From: Chrysomallon squamiferum
Taxonomy: Eukaryota; Mollusca; Gastropoda; Neomphalida; Peltospiridae
DNA: 64,000 nt
Reading direction: 5' to 3'
Assembly (NCBI GenBank): GCA_012295275.1
Contig: CM022667.1
Location: forward strand, 15,251,668 to 15,315,667
Shown here: one piece after another, positions 15,041 to 27,735 of the stretch
Numbering within the stretch: position 1 is the stretch's first letter
Layout: every line of letters begins with the position of its first letter
Notes under the pieces: generated by a model
Told to the model about the DNA's origin: nothing
Database searches by the model: none
Seen by the model: the letters and a program-made list of their open reading frames with translations, nothing else
Translations under genes and position numbers: made by a program

Positions 15041-15147
15041 CAATACCAGTAGCCGTAATAAATTGCCTTTTATTCTTATGAACATTTTTGACTTAGAGAT
15101 AGAGACAGAGGGATATATATACAATATTAATTATAATTATCTTTCAG

Positions 15148-16387
15148 ATGTTGTCACTGATTGCTGTTTTTATGATATTCTCGACATCTGCCTTTACATA
15201 CACAATTACCAGAGACGATGGTCTAGATTTACAAGATGATGCCATAGATTTAGAAAGCCTATCTATTGATAGTCTACTTGATGATAACTCGAACAATATC
15301 GGGTTTGGTTTGGTAGGTGATGGTCTGTCTGATATTGGTCTAGGTTTAGATGGTTATCTCTCTGATAATGGTCTAGCTTTAGGAGCTAACGGTATGTCTT
15401 ATATTGGTCTAGGTTTAGGAGACTCTGGTTTGTCTGATAATAATCTAGGTTTAGAAAATGACGGCCTCTCGGATAATGGTCTAAGTTTAGGAGATGATGG
15501 TCTATTTCATAATGATCTAGTTTTAGGAGATAACGGTCTCTCTTCTACCGGCTTAGGCTTATAAGATGATTCTAATTTGGTTATTTCAAAAAGAAGTAAC
15601 AATAAAGACACAAAGGACGCAGCAGATACAGAAATTAAGGCAGAACTTAAGAAACAGGAAACTAAAATGAAGAATGAAATGAAAACTGGAGAAAAAGAAG
15701 AAAATAAGGAATACAAAGAAATGGGTAAAAGTTTGTTAACCGTTCTTAATTTAAAATAATATAACAAGTCGGAAAAGATTGATATTATTCATAGAATCTT
15801 AATGAATGACTACCTGTGCAGAATTATGACATTTTGTGTTTATAATTCCAACAGATAACTGTAATTTGCATTCGACCTGAACATAGATAACATTTTAAAT
15901 ATGTAATTACATGTTTTAATAGTATTGATGCACAAATACTACGAGATTCTAAACTGATGATAAACAAATTCAGATCTTATATTTTACCCTTTCAAATATT
16001 TATTATTTTTAAATATTAATTTCAGAAATGTAGATGAACACATCTCTCTTCGTAATCAAAAATAAATTCTATAGTGAAATGCTCTAAAGCGTTAAATAAC
16101 AGATACGGTGTTATGTGAGTATCATTCATCTGTTTAGTCTTACAACAGTATATTACAAAAATCTTTATTGATTCTCTAGAGAAAAACTACTTGACATGCA
16201 AGTGAAAAGGGAAGAGAATCAGTGGACGGAAGAATTCGAAGAAGAACAAGAAAAAGAAGATCAGGAAGAAATAGAGAAATGTGGGTTTTACTATTTCATA
16301 AAATTAATTTCAAGTTTATTAGTCTATAGTGATCATTCCACAGATTTTCAATCTACAGTTTTAAATACGGATAGAAGCTTGGTATAG
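15148..16387 (+). pseudogene. GLR-S1: small Gly-Leu repeat secreted protein, single nonsense codon
   Basis: The acceptor atctttcag abuts the ATG at 15148, so a noncoding first exon is likely upstream, as in the large GLR genes. The first coding exon (15148-15724) encodes a signal peptide (MLSLIAVFMIFSTSAF), TYTITRDDG (compare SYRITVEDD in GLR), an acidic stretch and about eight units like GLGDDGLSDNGL. An in-frame TAA at 15562-15564 follows; the frame then stays open to the donor ATGG|GTAAAA, and the exon length fits a phase 1 intron. A second exon from 16182 (ctctagag|AAAAAC) continues in frame as MQVKREENQW..., a Glu/Lys-rich helix, to a stop at 16387. GLR-S2 has GAC where this copy has TAA. 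As read, a 138-residue truncated protein is possible, so it may be functional or a young pseudogene. Confidence 0.65.
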
Positions 16388-16399
16388 AACAGGATAAAT

Positions 16400-18799
16400 T
16401 ATTCTCCTTAAGGTTAATTTCGTTTTACAGTTAGTGCCACAAGATTTCGCAAGAAAGACAAAAGTATATATTTAATTCCTATGTGAATGTAAATAGAATA
16501 CAGATGATGAAAACACTGGGCATTAATAGTTAATAAATGGCATCTCTCTCTCTCTCACGCACACACACTTTCAACACACATACAGACAGGTTTATAGATA
16601 GATAGATAGTAAGAAAACATAAATAGATAGATAGACAGACTCATAGATAGACAGATAGATGTGTGAAACATGCATGTTGTATATTTTTCAGATATTGCAG
16701 ACTTAGAAACAACATCACAGCCATCAGCGGTATAAAACTGATAAAGTCGAAAATGTACAGAGCTATTTTTAAAATTATTAAAATAAGATTATTATCTGAA
16801 CTTTTTAGTTTTCGTTATCATTCTGTTATTTATTTTAAACTTACTGTTTGTTATTGATGTCGAATTACTAATACATTATCTGTCACAAAATATAAAATTC
16901 ATAAAATTAATCAGTTCTGTGAAACTGTTTGGTTGATGTCGTGTCATATATGTTAAAAATAATTTTAAGAAATCTGAAGAATAAATCTAAGTTACAAATG
17001 ATGTAAAAGATAGTCGCTCATGCTTTGGTTAACACTCAAGCAAGATTTTTTCAAAGAGTCAAATAGTTTAATCGTGTTTGCAATGCTTACACTAGCACGA
17101 CCCTGTACCATCAGGACATTATGATATACTGAAACAAAACTGAGTTTGTTGCGCAGATACTTGCTTATTTCAGCACAATCGACAATACTTTTATTTACAG
17201 CTTCATGCAGTTGTTGTTTTACAAACAGATTACTGCATCTCTAGAAATAACACGATAATACAAAGAAGCGTTTCTATTATATATCCTCAAGGAATGAAAT
17301 CGTTTGTATCAGACCTTTGTACTGAAATAAATGAATGCAGTAATTGTTCCTGCAGCAATTTTTAATTCTTTTGTGATACTGGAAACTATAGATTTCTCAT
17401 TGATATATGTTTTCATTACACTTACTACTAATGAGCAGGCAAGAGGATAATGATGATATCGTTGGTGTTGTTATTATTGTTACTGTTGTTCATGATTATG
17501 ATGAGGATCATAATTTTAACATTGTTTATAATTTAATTAAAGTCTGCTTGTCTTCTTCATACGGGTGTGTTTGTGTGTGTATGTGTGTGCATGTCTGTGT
17601 GAATATGTATATACAGACATCAATAGAAACAGTTATTCAGTAAATATATTAACAGTCATTCTACTAAAAGTATCGTAATATCACGTTTTATCTGTTAATG
17701 CTTCTTTACTTTTCCTCTACATTGAAAATAATCCATTCATTGATATTTACAACATGTCAGTGATCTGGGCCTTATCCTTTGGGAAAGAACTGTTTCAATG
17801 TTAAACAGACAGACACTTGTTATAAATTATGAAATATAATATTTCACATAAAAATTTGGCTGGTTCAAAAAATTTAGAAAGAAAATATTCCAAAATAATT
17901 AATTGCAAGTTTCTTCTCGCTCAGTCAGATGAAACGTCCCTGAGTCGCTGTTCAAAGTCATTAGTAGCAAAACCGTGAACAATTATTTATTTTATTTTAT
18001 AGACGTTTGTTTTTATTTTTCCATTTTTATTTTAAGACTGTCAGTTCACGGAAGCTAACATATGAAGAAGACAAGCAGGATTTAATTATATTATAAACAG
18101 TTATTTCTTTCATTTTATAAACTATTTTTTATTTTTTCAATTTTTATTTTAAGACTGTCAGTTCACGGAAGCTAACTTGATCTTTCTAATAGTACACCCA
18201 TTACATATGTGGCTTTTGTTTCTCTGTTGATGTAGGTTTTTTTTTTTTTTTTTTTTTTTTTTGTTTACTTTTGTGATGGCTGCAATGATTATGTTGGTTA
18301 TAATGACGAGAATAACAGATATTACATAAAATTCACACGACTGACTTTATATATGTTTTATTCGAATACAGATTTATTAAAACAAAATAAAAAGTCTCCT
18401 TTCTTTGTTCAAACTTAATTTACTCATCAATCTATATTACTCAATAATATATAGTATCGAATTAAAATGTGATTCATTAATTTTGTCAAAAAAAAAATAA
18501 TAATAAAAAAATAAATAAATAAATAAAACGAAATTAACAAAAGTATAGAATTAAAGTAATAAAATCATCTTATTTACCAATTAGATGGTAGTGGTTAGTG
18601 GTAGTGTTATTGTTACATCAAACCAATGATTTTAATGCCGCAGTCTATAGCTTACCTATTCAAATTTCAAGTACATGTTTATTCCTTAATCAAAAAAAAA
18701 AAACAAAAAACACATCATTTTAATAGTGTTGGGCATTGGCTTCATTGGTCAATGTTGATAGATGGTATAAAATAAAGTAGTTTCTGATAAAATTCATAT
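16400..18799. other. Gene-free region of the L arm
   Basis: No gene seen. 16545-16660 holds CT, CA and GATA short tandem repeats. 16660-18200 matches 49600-50820 inverted and, in part, 43740-44990 inverted. Shared markers include the gacagctcgtgctagtgtaa-type block near 17090 and the block reading tagctctgtacatttt in inverse. An ~80 bp segment ending gtcagttcacggaagctaac is tandemly duplicated at about 17985-18060 and 18100-18178. A poly-T run lies at 18238-18262. Confidence 0.6.
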
Positions 18800-20415
18800 C
18801 CTTTATGTGTCCGCCATAGAGATTCCCGTAGAAGTTCCATTTCAGATAGAACTTTTTAAGAAGTATGAAACGTGCATGAGAGTGTTCATTCCTAAGGAAG
18901 AGTATTTCTTGATTGTGGACCAGCTAAAGAAGACCACCTCAGTCCCCAGGAAGGAAAGACACCGTGTGTACTACCTCATGTGCAAGTTTGAATTTATTCA
19001 GCGTGGAGAACTGCAGAAATTGACCAAACAGATGAAGACACACCTCTGTACTACGTTTCCAGTGAAGACACTTTTGACGTCATTCACCGCGCACACATCA
19101 AAACAGGCCATCGTGGAAGAGATCAAATGCTGAAAGAACTTTCAAAAACAGTAGGTGAATTTGACACATGAAGCTATCGAATTATTCAAGTCACTATGCA
19201 CGGACTGCCAACAAAAACGCAAGAGGCCGACAACCAAAGGAGCGGTAGTCCAACCTATTCTGACCAACGACTTTTCATTACGTGGCCAATTGGATCTTGT
19301 AGACATGAAGTCAAGTGGAAAGTGCAAGTGGATAATTGTTTACCAGGTCCACTTGACCAAGTTCTGTATTCTCAGGACTCTTAATTTGAAGCTTGACAAC
19401 GTATCCGAATTTACAGCTGTTGTAGTCAAGGAACTGATGGAAATGTGAACCGAACTGGTTTGTGTGCACGGGAAACCAAGACACCCCCAGAGCCAGGGCT
19501 ATGTAGAGGGGGCAAACACAGACATTAAATACGTTACTAGCCTGGATGAGCGAGAACGACACGAGGGATTGGAGTGTAGGCATCAAGTTTGTTCAATTCA
19601 GGATGAACTGAAGCTACAGTGCTGACATCAACGAATCACCGTATTCAACTCTCTTTGGGATGGAAGCGTATGATGGACTCATATCATCTTCGCTACCACA
19701 TGACGTTCTTGGCCAACCCCAGTCACAATTCGACCTTCTAGCACTGATATCAAGAGATAAATCCTAATGTTCTATAAATTTAATGCAAATTTACAATATG
19801 TTATTTCGCCCGAGTTGCTAAATTTGAGCAAGTCGAGCGGATTGTAAAAGGCTGTTGTGTTATGCTGACCGCAGGAGAAGGAGACAAGGTGGCAGTGCCT
19901 GTTCCAGCCATGGACCGCAAAAACTTGCTGGGAGTGATTGTAGATGTTGATGACAACGGACAGTATATCACAGCATGCCGTCCGGAATTCTGAAAGGCAA
20001 ATATACCAGGAACTAGTTTGATATGTGTCCCCAGCGACTGCAATTGTTGAATGCTGTGAACAGAGGATGCACAATGTCTCTTAGAGCAGCAATGTCAAAG
20101 GACTCATCCGGAGGAAGATAAGGATTTGTGAAATGTGGGGAGAAAAATAGGTGTCGTAAATATTTCATGAACAAGTTTTGAGCAGTTCAACATATCACTC
20201 AATTTTGATCTGCTGTAATAAATAGAACACTACTTGATGTTTCGAAATAAATGTTTTCGTGCAATTCCAAGCCGTTCTTTTTCATTGATTGACTATAGGT
20301 CCATTTCAGTCGTTTGGCCTAATTCCTGGAAATTTTAATCATTCGGCCAAACGCCTGACAGTCTTGGACGTTAGGCTAAATGCCTAAACATTCCAGGCAT
20401 TAGGCCAATAGACTA
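18800..20415 (+). mobile_element. Decayed integrase-type transposon (KRBA2/SCAND3-like rve integrase)
   Basis: Translated fragments in drifting frames keep the order of a retroviral-type integrase gene of the kind found in KRBA2- and SCAND3-like proteins. First is an N-terminal segment with YYLMCKFEF (about 18965). Then comes the zinc-binding block LFKSLCTDCQQKRKRPTTKG (19165-19230), the core start GQLDLVDMKSSGKCKWI (19283), the HGKPRHPQSQGYVEGAN block (19468-19515), and a C-terminal domain with GDKVAVPVPAMDR and NLLGVIVDVDDNG (19880-19955). It ends with a FVKCG-type tail near 20130. Stops and frameshifts occur throughout, so it is inactive. The 3' end carries a GGCCTAAT/CATTAGGCC minisatellite (20290-20415). 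A 3' fragment of the same element lies at 41565-41918. Confidence 0.75.
20290..20415. repeat. Palindromic minisatellite at the transposon 3' end
   Basis: About four imperfect units of 28-30 bp alternate forms of GGCCTAAT.CCTG and CATTAGGCCAA. Many are partly self-complementary. The same array occurs inverted at 41588-41715. Confidence 0.75.
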
Positions 20416-20592
20416 GTTTGACATATATAAATGAAGCATATTTAAATACAGACAGACGTAGACAAAACGTTAATACATACAATATTTATTACGATTATAC
20501 TGTTATTGGTGTCCTTTTTAATATGTATTTGTTCATTATCAAAATATTCTTCATTTATTTATGTATGTGTGTAGTTTTTTATTTTAATATAG

Positions 20593-20750
20593 CGACGAAT
20601 CTGTGAAGATTTGAACAGAAAACTGTGATTACGTCTAGCAATACAGGATTATACTGATGACGCTGATACGACAAAGTGTACATCGAGATAATTTTTGTTT
20701 TGTTTAGACTTTTAAATTATTCCGAATAAAAATTATTTAAGCTTATTTAA
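20593..20750 (+). pseudogene. Orphan GLR 3'-UTR exon
   Basis: Acceptor atatag followed by sequence matching the last GLR exon (GTGAAGATTTGAACA..., ACGTCTA, GTTTAGACTTTT) and an AATAAA at 20725-20730. No GLR coding exon precedes it; the integrase transposon lies where the gene should be. It is the relic of a lost GLR gene on the plus strand. Confidence 0.7.
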
Positions 20751-20770
20751 TGCTTTCATTTTCATTATTC

Positions 20771-22313
20771 TTATCTATCTATCTAGCTATCTATAACAGG
20801 ATGTAATGGACTAAGAAATTAATTATTTCTAACTATATTTCTCTGCTTAATGAAAGGATATGTCGATGCTAACCGACACTCCAGAAAAAGAATACTTTAA
20901 ACAGCGTATTCAGAATTGCTCGCAAAAAATTACATATAATCGTTCCAAAAAATCAACGAATTTAATCATGTTTTTCTGGCTTTTTCAAACACAACCAAGG
21001 CTACTTGTGCTTCAGAATTCTGAAATAAGATGGACAGAAATCACTTATGCATTAATTTAAAAAATAAAGTAATTTAATTGTGCTTCTCTGGCTGGTGTGA
21101 CATACACATACATACATATATAAGTCTGTCTTCAAGACTAATTGAAGAGCTTTCGAAGTGGCCATAAAACATACAAGAGTGAGCTTCGTGGGAGAGAGTT
21201 TTTGATCTGCTACACCGGCTGTGTCTGCCACAAAGGGTAAAGTAATTTAGTTAATTGACTGTTTGATTCTCAGCGGTACTGGTTTTTGTGTATATCCCGA
21301 ACCTTTCGAAACATTACTATAAAACGAACTGAATGAACGAATGGTAAAACGTACGTTCATACATTTCTTCTATCATTTATTGACTTGATATTTTATTTAT
21401 TCGGAACAGAGAATAAGCATTTAGATGTTGAAAATGAGAAGAATAGTTTCTGCTAATATGAGAAGCAGACAGAAAGTTAGAAATAATGATATATTATTAT
21501 ATAATGAAGCAGTAAAAAAACAAAGCAATTTAAACAGTAAGAGATTACGTTTGAATGATTAGTTTTAATAGTTGTTTTCTGAAGCAGCATATTGCGTTTC
21601 CTTTGATTTGTCGCTAAGTGGCTGTTATTTTGTTGTTTTTTTCTGCTTGCTTTTTTATTTTATTTTTTATTTTGTTTTTTGTTTGTTTTGTTATCAATAC
21701 AGAACCTTTAAGAACTGCTATAGGATTTGTCGTTTCAAAACGAGACCAGTAACTGGTAGAATTTCTGTTAGTACTTTCAAAGGCGGTTATTAAGGAATTG
21801 ATCGAATAACATCATAGTGAACAGACTTACATACTTTTACTTTAAAACGCTGCAATAAGGATTTAATGTATGATATCATTTTATTTCTCTCTGTATTCTT
21901 CCAGACTTCATACGGGAAATATATCTGCAACAAAACAGTTTATGTTTGTACGCGAACATCTTTCTGAACTCGATCTTAAAACAACGATTATCCAGTTTTG
22001 TTTTGTCTGGAAAAGGAAAATATATTTGTGATGATTTTTATTGCCGAAATTTTTTTCTGAACACCGATTATTGTATGTTTTTTTTTTTTACTTTGTTTGT
22101 TGTTTTTTGTGTTTTTTTCTTAAAGAGCAATGGAAGGGAAACAAAGGAAAGCATCTTTGAAAACAGTTTAAATTGTTTCTTATTATATTTCCGAAACATA
22201 TCTTCGGCAATAATTTAAATATTACTTAAAAAAGGCAGAACATTTCTGTTGTATTTTGTGTTGTTGAAAGGGTTTGTTTGTTTATTTGTTTGTTTATCTT
22301 TTTCAGTATCTAT

Positions 22314-22356
<43 letters not shown>

Positions 22357-22419
22357 TTTGTTATCCATCTATTTACTTTATATTTAAAATTATTCATTTC
22401 TACGATTCGTTTTCTGGAA
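20771..22419. other. Gene-free spacer upstream of PER-3
   Basis: AT-rich. It holds a short GATA tract near 20780 and a mixed-composition block at about 21110-21240 (tgtcttcaagactaattgaagagc..., possibly a dispersed repeat). T-rich low complexity follows at 21620-21690 and 22080-22120, with a (TTTA)n run at 22312-22362. No supported gene. Confidence 0.5.
22312..22362. repeat. (TTTA)n microsatellite just upstream of PER-3
   Basis: About 12 perfect TTTA units ending about 60 bp before the start codon, so either within the promoter or an upstream UTR. Confidence 0.9.
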
Positions 22420-22921
22420 ATGATGTTTGCTATAATTACTATCAACATTTTGCTCCTGTTCACAATGACGACAGCACAGCTAAGCTGTGGTAGAGTCGAA
22501 CTAAACAGAGAAATTCTTACACAAGAAGAGTTTAGTAGAATTGTACGAAATGTTTTCAATAGTTCCATCAAACCTAAGATGCAATGTGCTTTGTCATGTC
22601 GCAGTGATCAAAGGTGTAACGGAATGATTGTGTGTCCAGGTTTCTGTCATCTATTTGGAGTTTTCAATATGACCACGTTAACAGATGTTAATGCAGATAG
22701 TAAAGTCTGCGAAGTTTTTAATATAGTACGTATTACAAATGTTTGAACATAATAAAATATAATTAGAGTAGAGAGACAATAATGCAATATAGTAACTTGA
22801 AACGTTTAGTAATATGTTTGAAATATTAACCAAAGGTATAAGGTTCTCATAACTTATTGTAATATGTTTGAAAAGTGAGAAGATATGTATAATTACATTT
22901 TTCAGTTATACTTCATAAACA

Positions 22922-22996
<75 letters not shown>

Positions 22997-23605
22997 CATT
23001 AAATTCAGTGTTTTATTTTTTAGTATCTATTTAGAATGATATACATATTATTATAATAATTATAATTATTATTATTATTATAGTAGTAGCAGCAGTAGTA
23101 GTAGTAATACTAACAACAACAATAACAACAACAACGACAGTTAATTTCCTTTCTATTTTTAGAATCGATGCAAGAACAACGGTTTTCCAGATGAAAATGG
23201 TTACTGTGTCTGTACTCGTGGTTATGGAGGTCCGTTATGTGAAAATACTGTAGAAGGTAAGAATAAATATAGTTTAAAAGAAATACATGAAGAAACAACT
23301 AAGTCCGTCTGAACAATGTTCATTTAACAATAAAATGCTATAGATCTAACAGTGCATAGTTATGGTACAAAAATCATAAGAACGTCAATAAAGGTCTTTC
23401 GTTTTTATTTGTATTTAATAGCTTTCAGTAAATGAATATTATTTTTCTGTGTTGCTATTTGCGTTATATTTTTTCTTCTTTTTCTAATTTTCTTTTTTAT
23501 CTTTTTCTTCATTTTTCTCCTTCTTTCTTTTCTTCTTCTTCTTCTTATGATTATAACTATTATTATTTTATTATTATTATTGTTATTATTATTATTATTA
23601 TTATT

Positions 23606-23669
<64 letters not shown>

Positions 23670-25250
23670 TGTTCTTGACATTTTTGTCGTCCTTGTCATA
23701 GCTTTTGCTGTTCGTTCACTCTCCTTCTTATTAATATCCCCGACGTTGTGACCGTTCCTAAAACTCATCATCGCCTCTGCGTGATTATCGTTGTCACTGT
23801 CGTTTCTTTGAATTTCAAGTATTAATTTTAAATTCCAGATTCCTGTTACTCCTACTGGCGAATGGTTCATGATACACGTAACACCGGAACACTGGACAGT
23901 TTGAAAACAGAAATTAAAAAATCATGTAATGTAAAATTAAAGGCTGTCGTTAAAGGCAAAAACATCCTCTCTATTGATATATACGGAATTAAAGATAACG
24001 ACGTGTGGGCACAATCTGTTTGGAAACTTATAAAGAAATCTTGGAAGACGTTTCCTCTCAAACGGAGTAGACTCTTCAGTAAATTCACTAATGGTAAATA
24101 CCGTTTGTCATTGACAGTAAATATTGCCGGCCCAGCGAGACAACCAAAGACAACACAAACACCAGCTAAATGGTATGCCAAAGATTTCTCCAACGGAACA
24201 CCCAAATTAAAAAACGACAAGGATGGTAAGGTTATTTCTGGTGATTACAACTTGTTGGTTTCCAAGGTTGAAGAAGGTTCGTCTCTAACGTCTTCTAAAA
24301 CTGTATTTGTTGAAAAACAATCAGGAAAAATATCGGCAGACGTTTACAGTGAAGTTGGACAGAGCTTTTCGGATCGCTATGGTTCATTTGAATCACCACA
24401 GTATTGGTTCCTGCGCAGGTATACAAACACTGGCATGATGAACGTTCTTCGTTGGAATCTTATAAATGGATCTTACATTTCCGCCGGCACGTACCACTCT
24501 TCTTATTCCTGGTGCACTGACGACTGTTGGGTTAAAATATTCACTGTTAATCAAACTGGTCAAGACGTTCATGGTTCTGTAGATAATTTAGCTCGCGCCT
24601 TACTTAGTGGTCATCGACTAAGGGTTTTTATAGCGGGTTCGTCTATAAGCACGAAGTCTGTACGTATTTATGGTAAGGATGTATCTGCCTCTTTAGAAGA
24701 AATAATTGAACCAGTTGCAGTAGAACCTTTTGCACGATCTGGTATTGCGCAGAGGAAGCTGGTATTTTCTAACGGTCAAGTTTTAACTCGAAGATACACT
24801 TTCGAAACGGCAACTGTAATAGAAGATGTACAAGAAAAACAACAAATAGACTGGTTTGTGGACACACGTGAATGGATCAGGGTTCTGTGTGTAAAATATG
24901 GTGGAGAAATACAGAGTGGATCAGTCACAAAACTGAGAGAGATGGTTCTGAAAGGTGTTTCAGTCCGAGTTGTCGTCGAGTATCCTAACGGAGAGTTTGA
25001 AATTGTCGACGTTGATCATCTGGCTGTGTCTGACAACGTCGACGTAGCTGCTGAATTGATATACCACGTCAATATTCAGTTTGATGAAAACTATGGCAGA
25101 TCTTTTCTGAATGAAACATCTTACCAGCTGTGGTCTGGAATCATAACAACAGAAGGAGACTTTCAAAAGTTTTATTACACGTACAAGAAAAGTGGAGACA
25201 AACCTGAAAACGTGGTTTACGACAAATTTACTTGGTTTGTTCAGATGTGA
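22420..25250 (+). CDS. PER-3: intact secreted PAN-EGF-repeat protein (603 aa)
   Basis: Exons are 22420-22725, 23163-23256 and 23839-25250. Junctions ATA|GTACGT, tttttag|AATCG, GAAG|GTAAGA and ttccag|ATTCC give phases 0 and 1, and the joined frame is open for 603 codons. Residues 1-20 or so form a signal peptide (MMFAIITINILLLFTMTTA). Residues 21-102 are a PAN/apple-like module with ALSCRSDQRCNGMIVCPGFC and VCEVF cysteines. Residues 103-133 are EGF-like (CKNNGF..., YCVC, GPLC) but lack the third EGF cysteine. From 134 come a Cys-flanked N-terminal unit and three clearer repeats starting near 243 (KWYAKDF), 358 (WCTDDCWVKIF) and 471 (DWFVDTREW). Each has a later G-S/D-x-x-x-L...G..LR core. Several N-glycosylation sequons are visible (NSS, NMT, NGT, NGS, NQT, NET). 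No transmembrane segment or catalytic motif is evident. Likely secreted; function unknown. Confidence 0.85.
22925..22990. repeat. (TC)n microsatellite in PER-3 intron 1
   Basis: Sense-strand CT tract between exon 1 and the EGF exon. Confidence 0.95.
23550..23668. repeat. (ATT)n/(GTT)n microsatellite in PER-3 intron 2
   Basis: ATT, GTT and again ATT triplet runs, preceded by a CTT-rich pyrimidine tract from about 23465. Confidence 0.9.
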
Positions 25251-27689
25251 TAAAATTACAAACTGAAATGAAAAACAAGAATTCGTTTCAAAGGTTGATA
25301 TTTTCTTTGTTTAAAATATAATAATAATAATAGTAATAATAATAATAATAATAATGATAATAATAATAATGATAATAATAATAATAATAACAACAACAAC
25401 AACAATAATAATAATAATAATAATTTGAGTGACCTGAATTTAAATGAAGAAAGACACATTTCGTTTTGTAGGTATGTGATAAAAAATATAAACTTCTTGA
25501 AATTGAAATTATTTCTAAATTATTTGGAAATGCACGACATAAAAGCACTAAAATGACATCATATTGATGATGATGACTTAAAAAAATCATCGTAATGGCA
25601 ATTTTATTTTCTTGTAATAATGATTTTTTAAAGATTTATTCAAACAAATACTGTAATAGAAGTTTGACAGTTTCTCGTATAGCCGTTAAAGAGCAAAATA
25701 GTATTGCAAAGTTTTCAGAATATTATGTTAGATTCATGAAATTAAACTTTTATCTTAGCTAAGATATAGGAAATTAAATCAATTTCGTATAGCTATAATT
25801 TTAGATATTTAATCAAAAAGTAGAATAAACATAAATATCTAATGAAATGGAAGTAGTCGATCATTTAACCCAGTTCTAGCGATAATGGTTAGTTACGATC
25901 CACATCTGCAAATCACAACATGGAAGGTTTTGACACAGTTACGCAGAAATAATGGTACATTTCTATTCTACAATCTACACTTGTTTTGAAGAGGCACAGA
26001 TTCACCGTTTATTTATTTTGTCGGAAAATTAAAAATACATGCGGAATAGCTAATTGGAAATATGAAAATCAAAGTAAACGGAGAAATATAATACCAACTC
26101 ACTAAAAATAAATTATTCCAGAAACTGTAAAAAAAAAAAAACCTCGACGAAATACAAAACTACTTTTCAAAGTTGAGCACGTCAGATAGATACAAGAGCT
26201 AGAACGAACATTGTGAACTCGGGTAAAGTACGATTTTATTGATGTACCTACATCTTTTTGTGTTACTATTTAAATATTTTAAATGTGTAGAATTCAGTTT
26301 GTGTGTGTGATAGCATTAATCTTATGTTATTGTTAGATTGTGATACTTATAACATTTTAAGTTGTGTTTATATTGCGTATGTTTCTGCTAATAACTTAAT
26401 GTTTAATGCTTACTTGGTGTCCGAAAAGTTTGTCAAGAACAATTATTTTAATAAATAAGTCTTACATGTCTAAATCTACTACCATCGTCACCACCCTCAC
26501 TACTACTACCAATTCTGACAAAACTAATACGTCTATGTTGCTACTGCTTCTGCTGCTACTACTACCACAACTAATGTTACTATCATTACCTATTATTGTC
26601 GTAATAAATGTTTGCAACTAGCTGACATTTGTTTTTGATTGTGACATATGCCCTATTAGTTTATTTATTTCTTTAAACAACCTCTTCACTTATGACTGCA
26701 GTGCTCGGCCAACATTCTAATTATAAAATGATATTTTTGTTAGCTTTGAAGATTACTAAACAAGAAAAGATTTCACAAGTAAATTTGCTCTCTTGTACAA
26801 GACAGCATTATGAATAAAAGACGATGAGAAAATACGAGCTCACTAACAATACGCCAGTCCGACACAGGATACGATTTTATTATTAAAATGAGAGTCTGGT
26901 ACAAGATACGACAAACAGGAAAATTTCAGTTCGGTTCAAGATACGATTTCACAAGAGAAGTGACAGCTTAAACAAGATTAGACTGCACGGGTACGCTTTT
27001 CTTAGTTTCTATTTAATTCTGTCTAACAAAAGAAAACGTTTTCTTTAAATAGTATTGTTTTTAAGTATAATAAATATTTCAAATGCAAAAACAAACCAAA
27101 TACACAGCTAGATATAACATATATTTTGGCATTTCTTATAATCACATTTAAATACTTTGATTATATCTACGATAAACTACTTTTATTACTTCTGTTATTA
27201 TATAATGACTAATTTTGCTGTATACAAATCTAAGCTGATTAAACGGTACCTGCCTCTTTCGTGACACTGTTAGCATAGGACTTACTTTCTATAAGAAACT
27301 AACTGTAGATATAACACAAATAAAATACAGATATTTTCAAAAATAAACTTGTTCTGTATTTTGTGCTTTTGAAAATAACAAAAACAGAGACAATAGAAAT
27401 CAGCTGATGTAAAAGTCTGGTAAAGGAGCAACATCAAACACAGTGTGTGTCTGTGTGGGGGGTGATGTATATATATATATACTTTTTATGAAATATTTAG
27501 TATTATCTTTGACTACCTAGATGTTTTCCCCCTCGTTTTAGCTGTTTGTTTTCTGCACCCTACTTTCCTATTTGAACATGCTTTATTAAATATCCAATTT
27601 AAAAAATTTATAAAATTCCAGAACGTTCCAAAAATATAAAAGTGTATGATAATGATGATAATAACAACAACAACAACAACAACAACAAC

Positions 27690-27735
<46 letters not shown>

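Larger units (their letters stand above)
13460..15147. other. Divergent intergenic region between GLR-1 and GLR-S1
   Basis: 13460-13990 is the GLR-1 upstream region, matched inverted at 53400-53890. A (GA)n tract spans 14036-14120. 14700-15050 is rich in (GTA)n and related triplets. The GLR-S1 promoter should lie here. No separate gene was seen. Confidence 0.6.
10100..18550. repeat. Left arm (L) of the older inverted repeat; partner ~49250-57340
   Basis: GLR-1, its promoter, the (GA)n tract at 14036, GLR-S1, the block at 16660-18200 and the block at 18250-18500 recur in inverted order and orientation at GLR-3, 53242, GLR-S2, 49600-50820 and 49310-49580. Paired coordinates sum to about 67400-67800 throughout. 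Divergence is clearly higher than between the M and R arms. Boundaries are estimated by eye. Confidence 0.75.

Noticed and set aside
18807-20190. Integrase-like coding fragments as a domesticated host gene
   Set aside because: Several in-frame stops and frameshifts in every domain, plus a second truncated copy, show a dead transposon and not a preserved gene.
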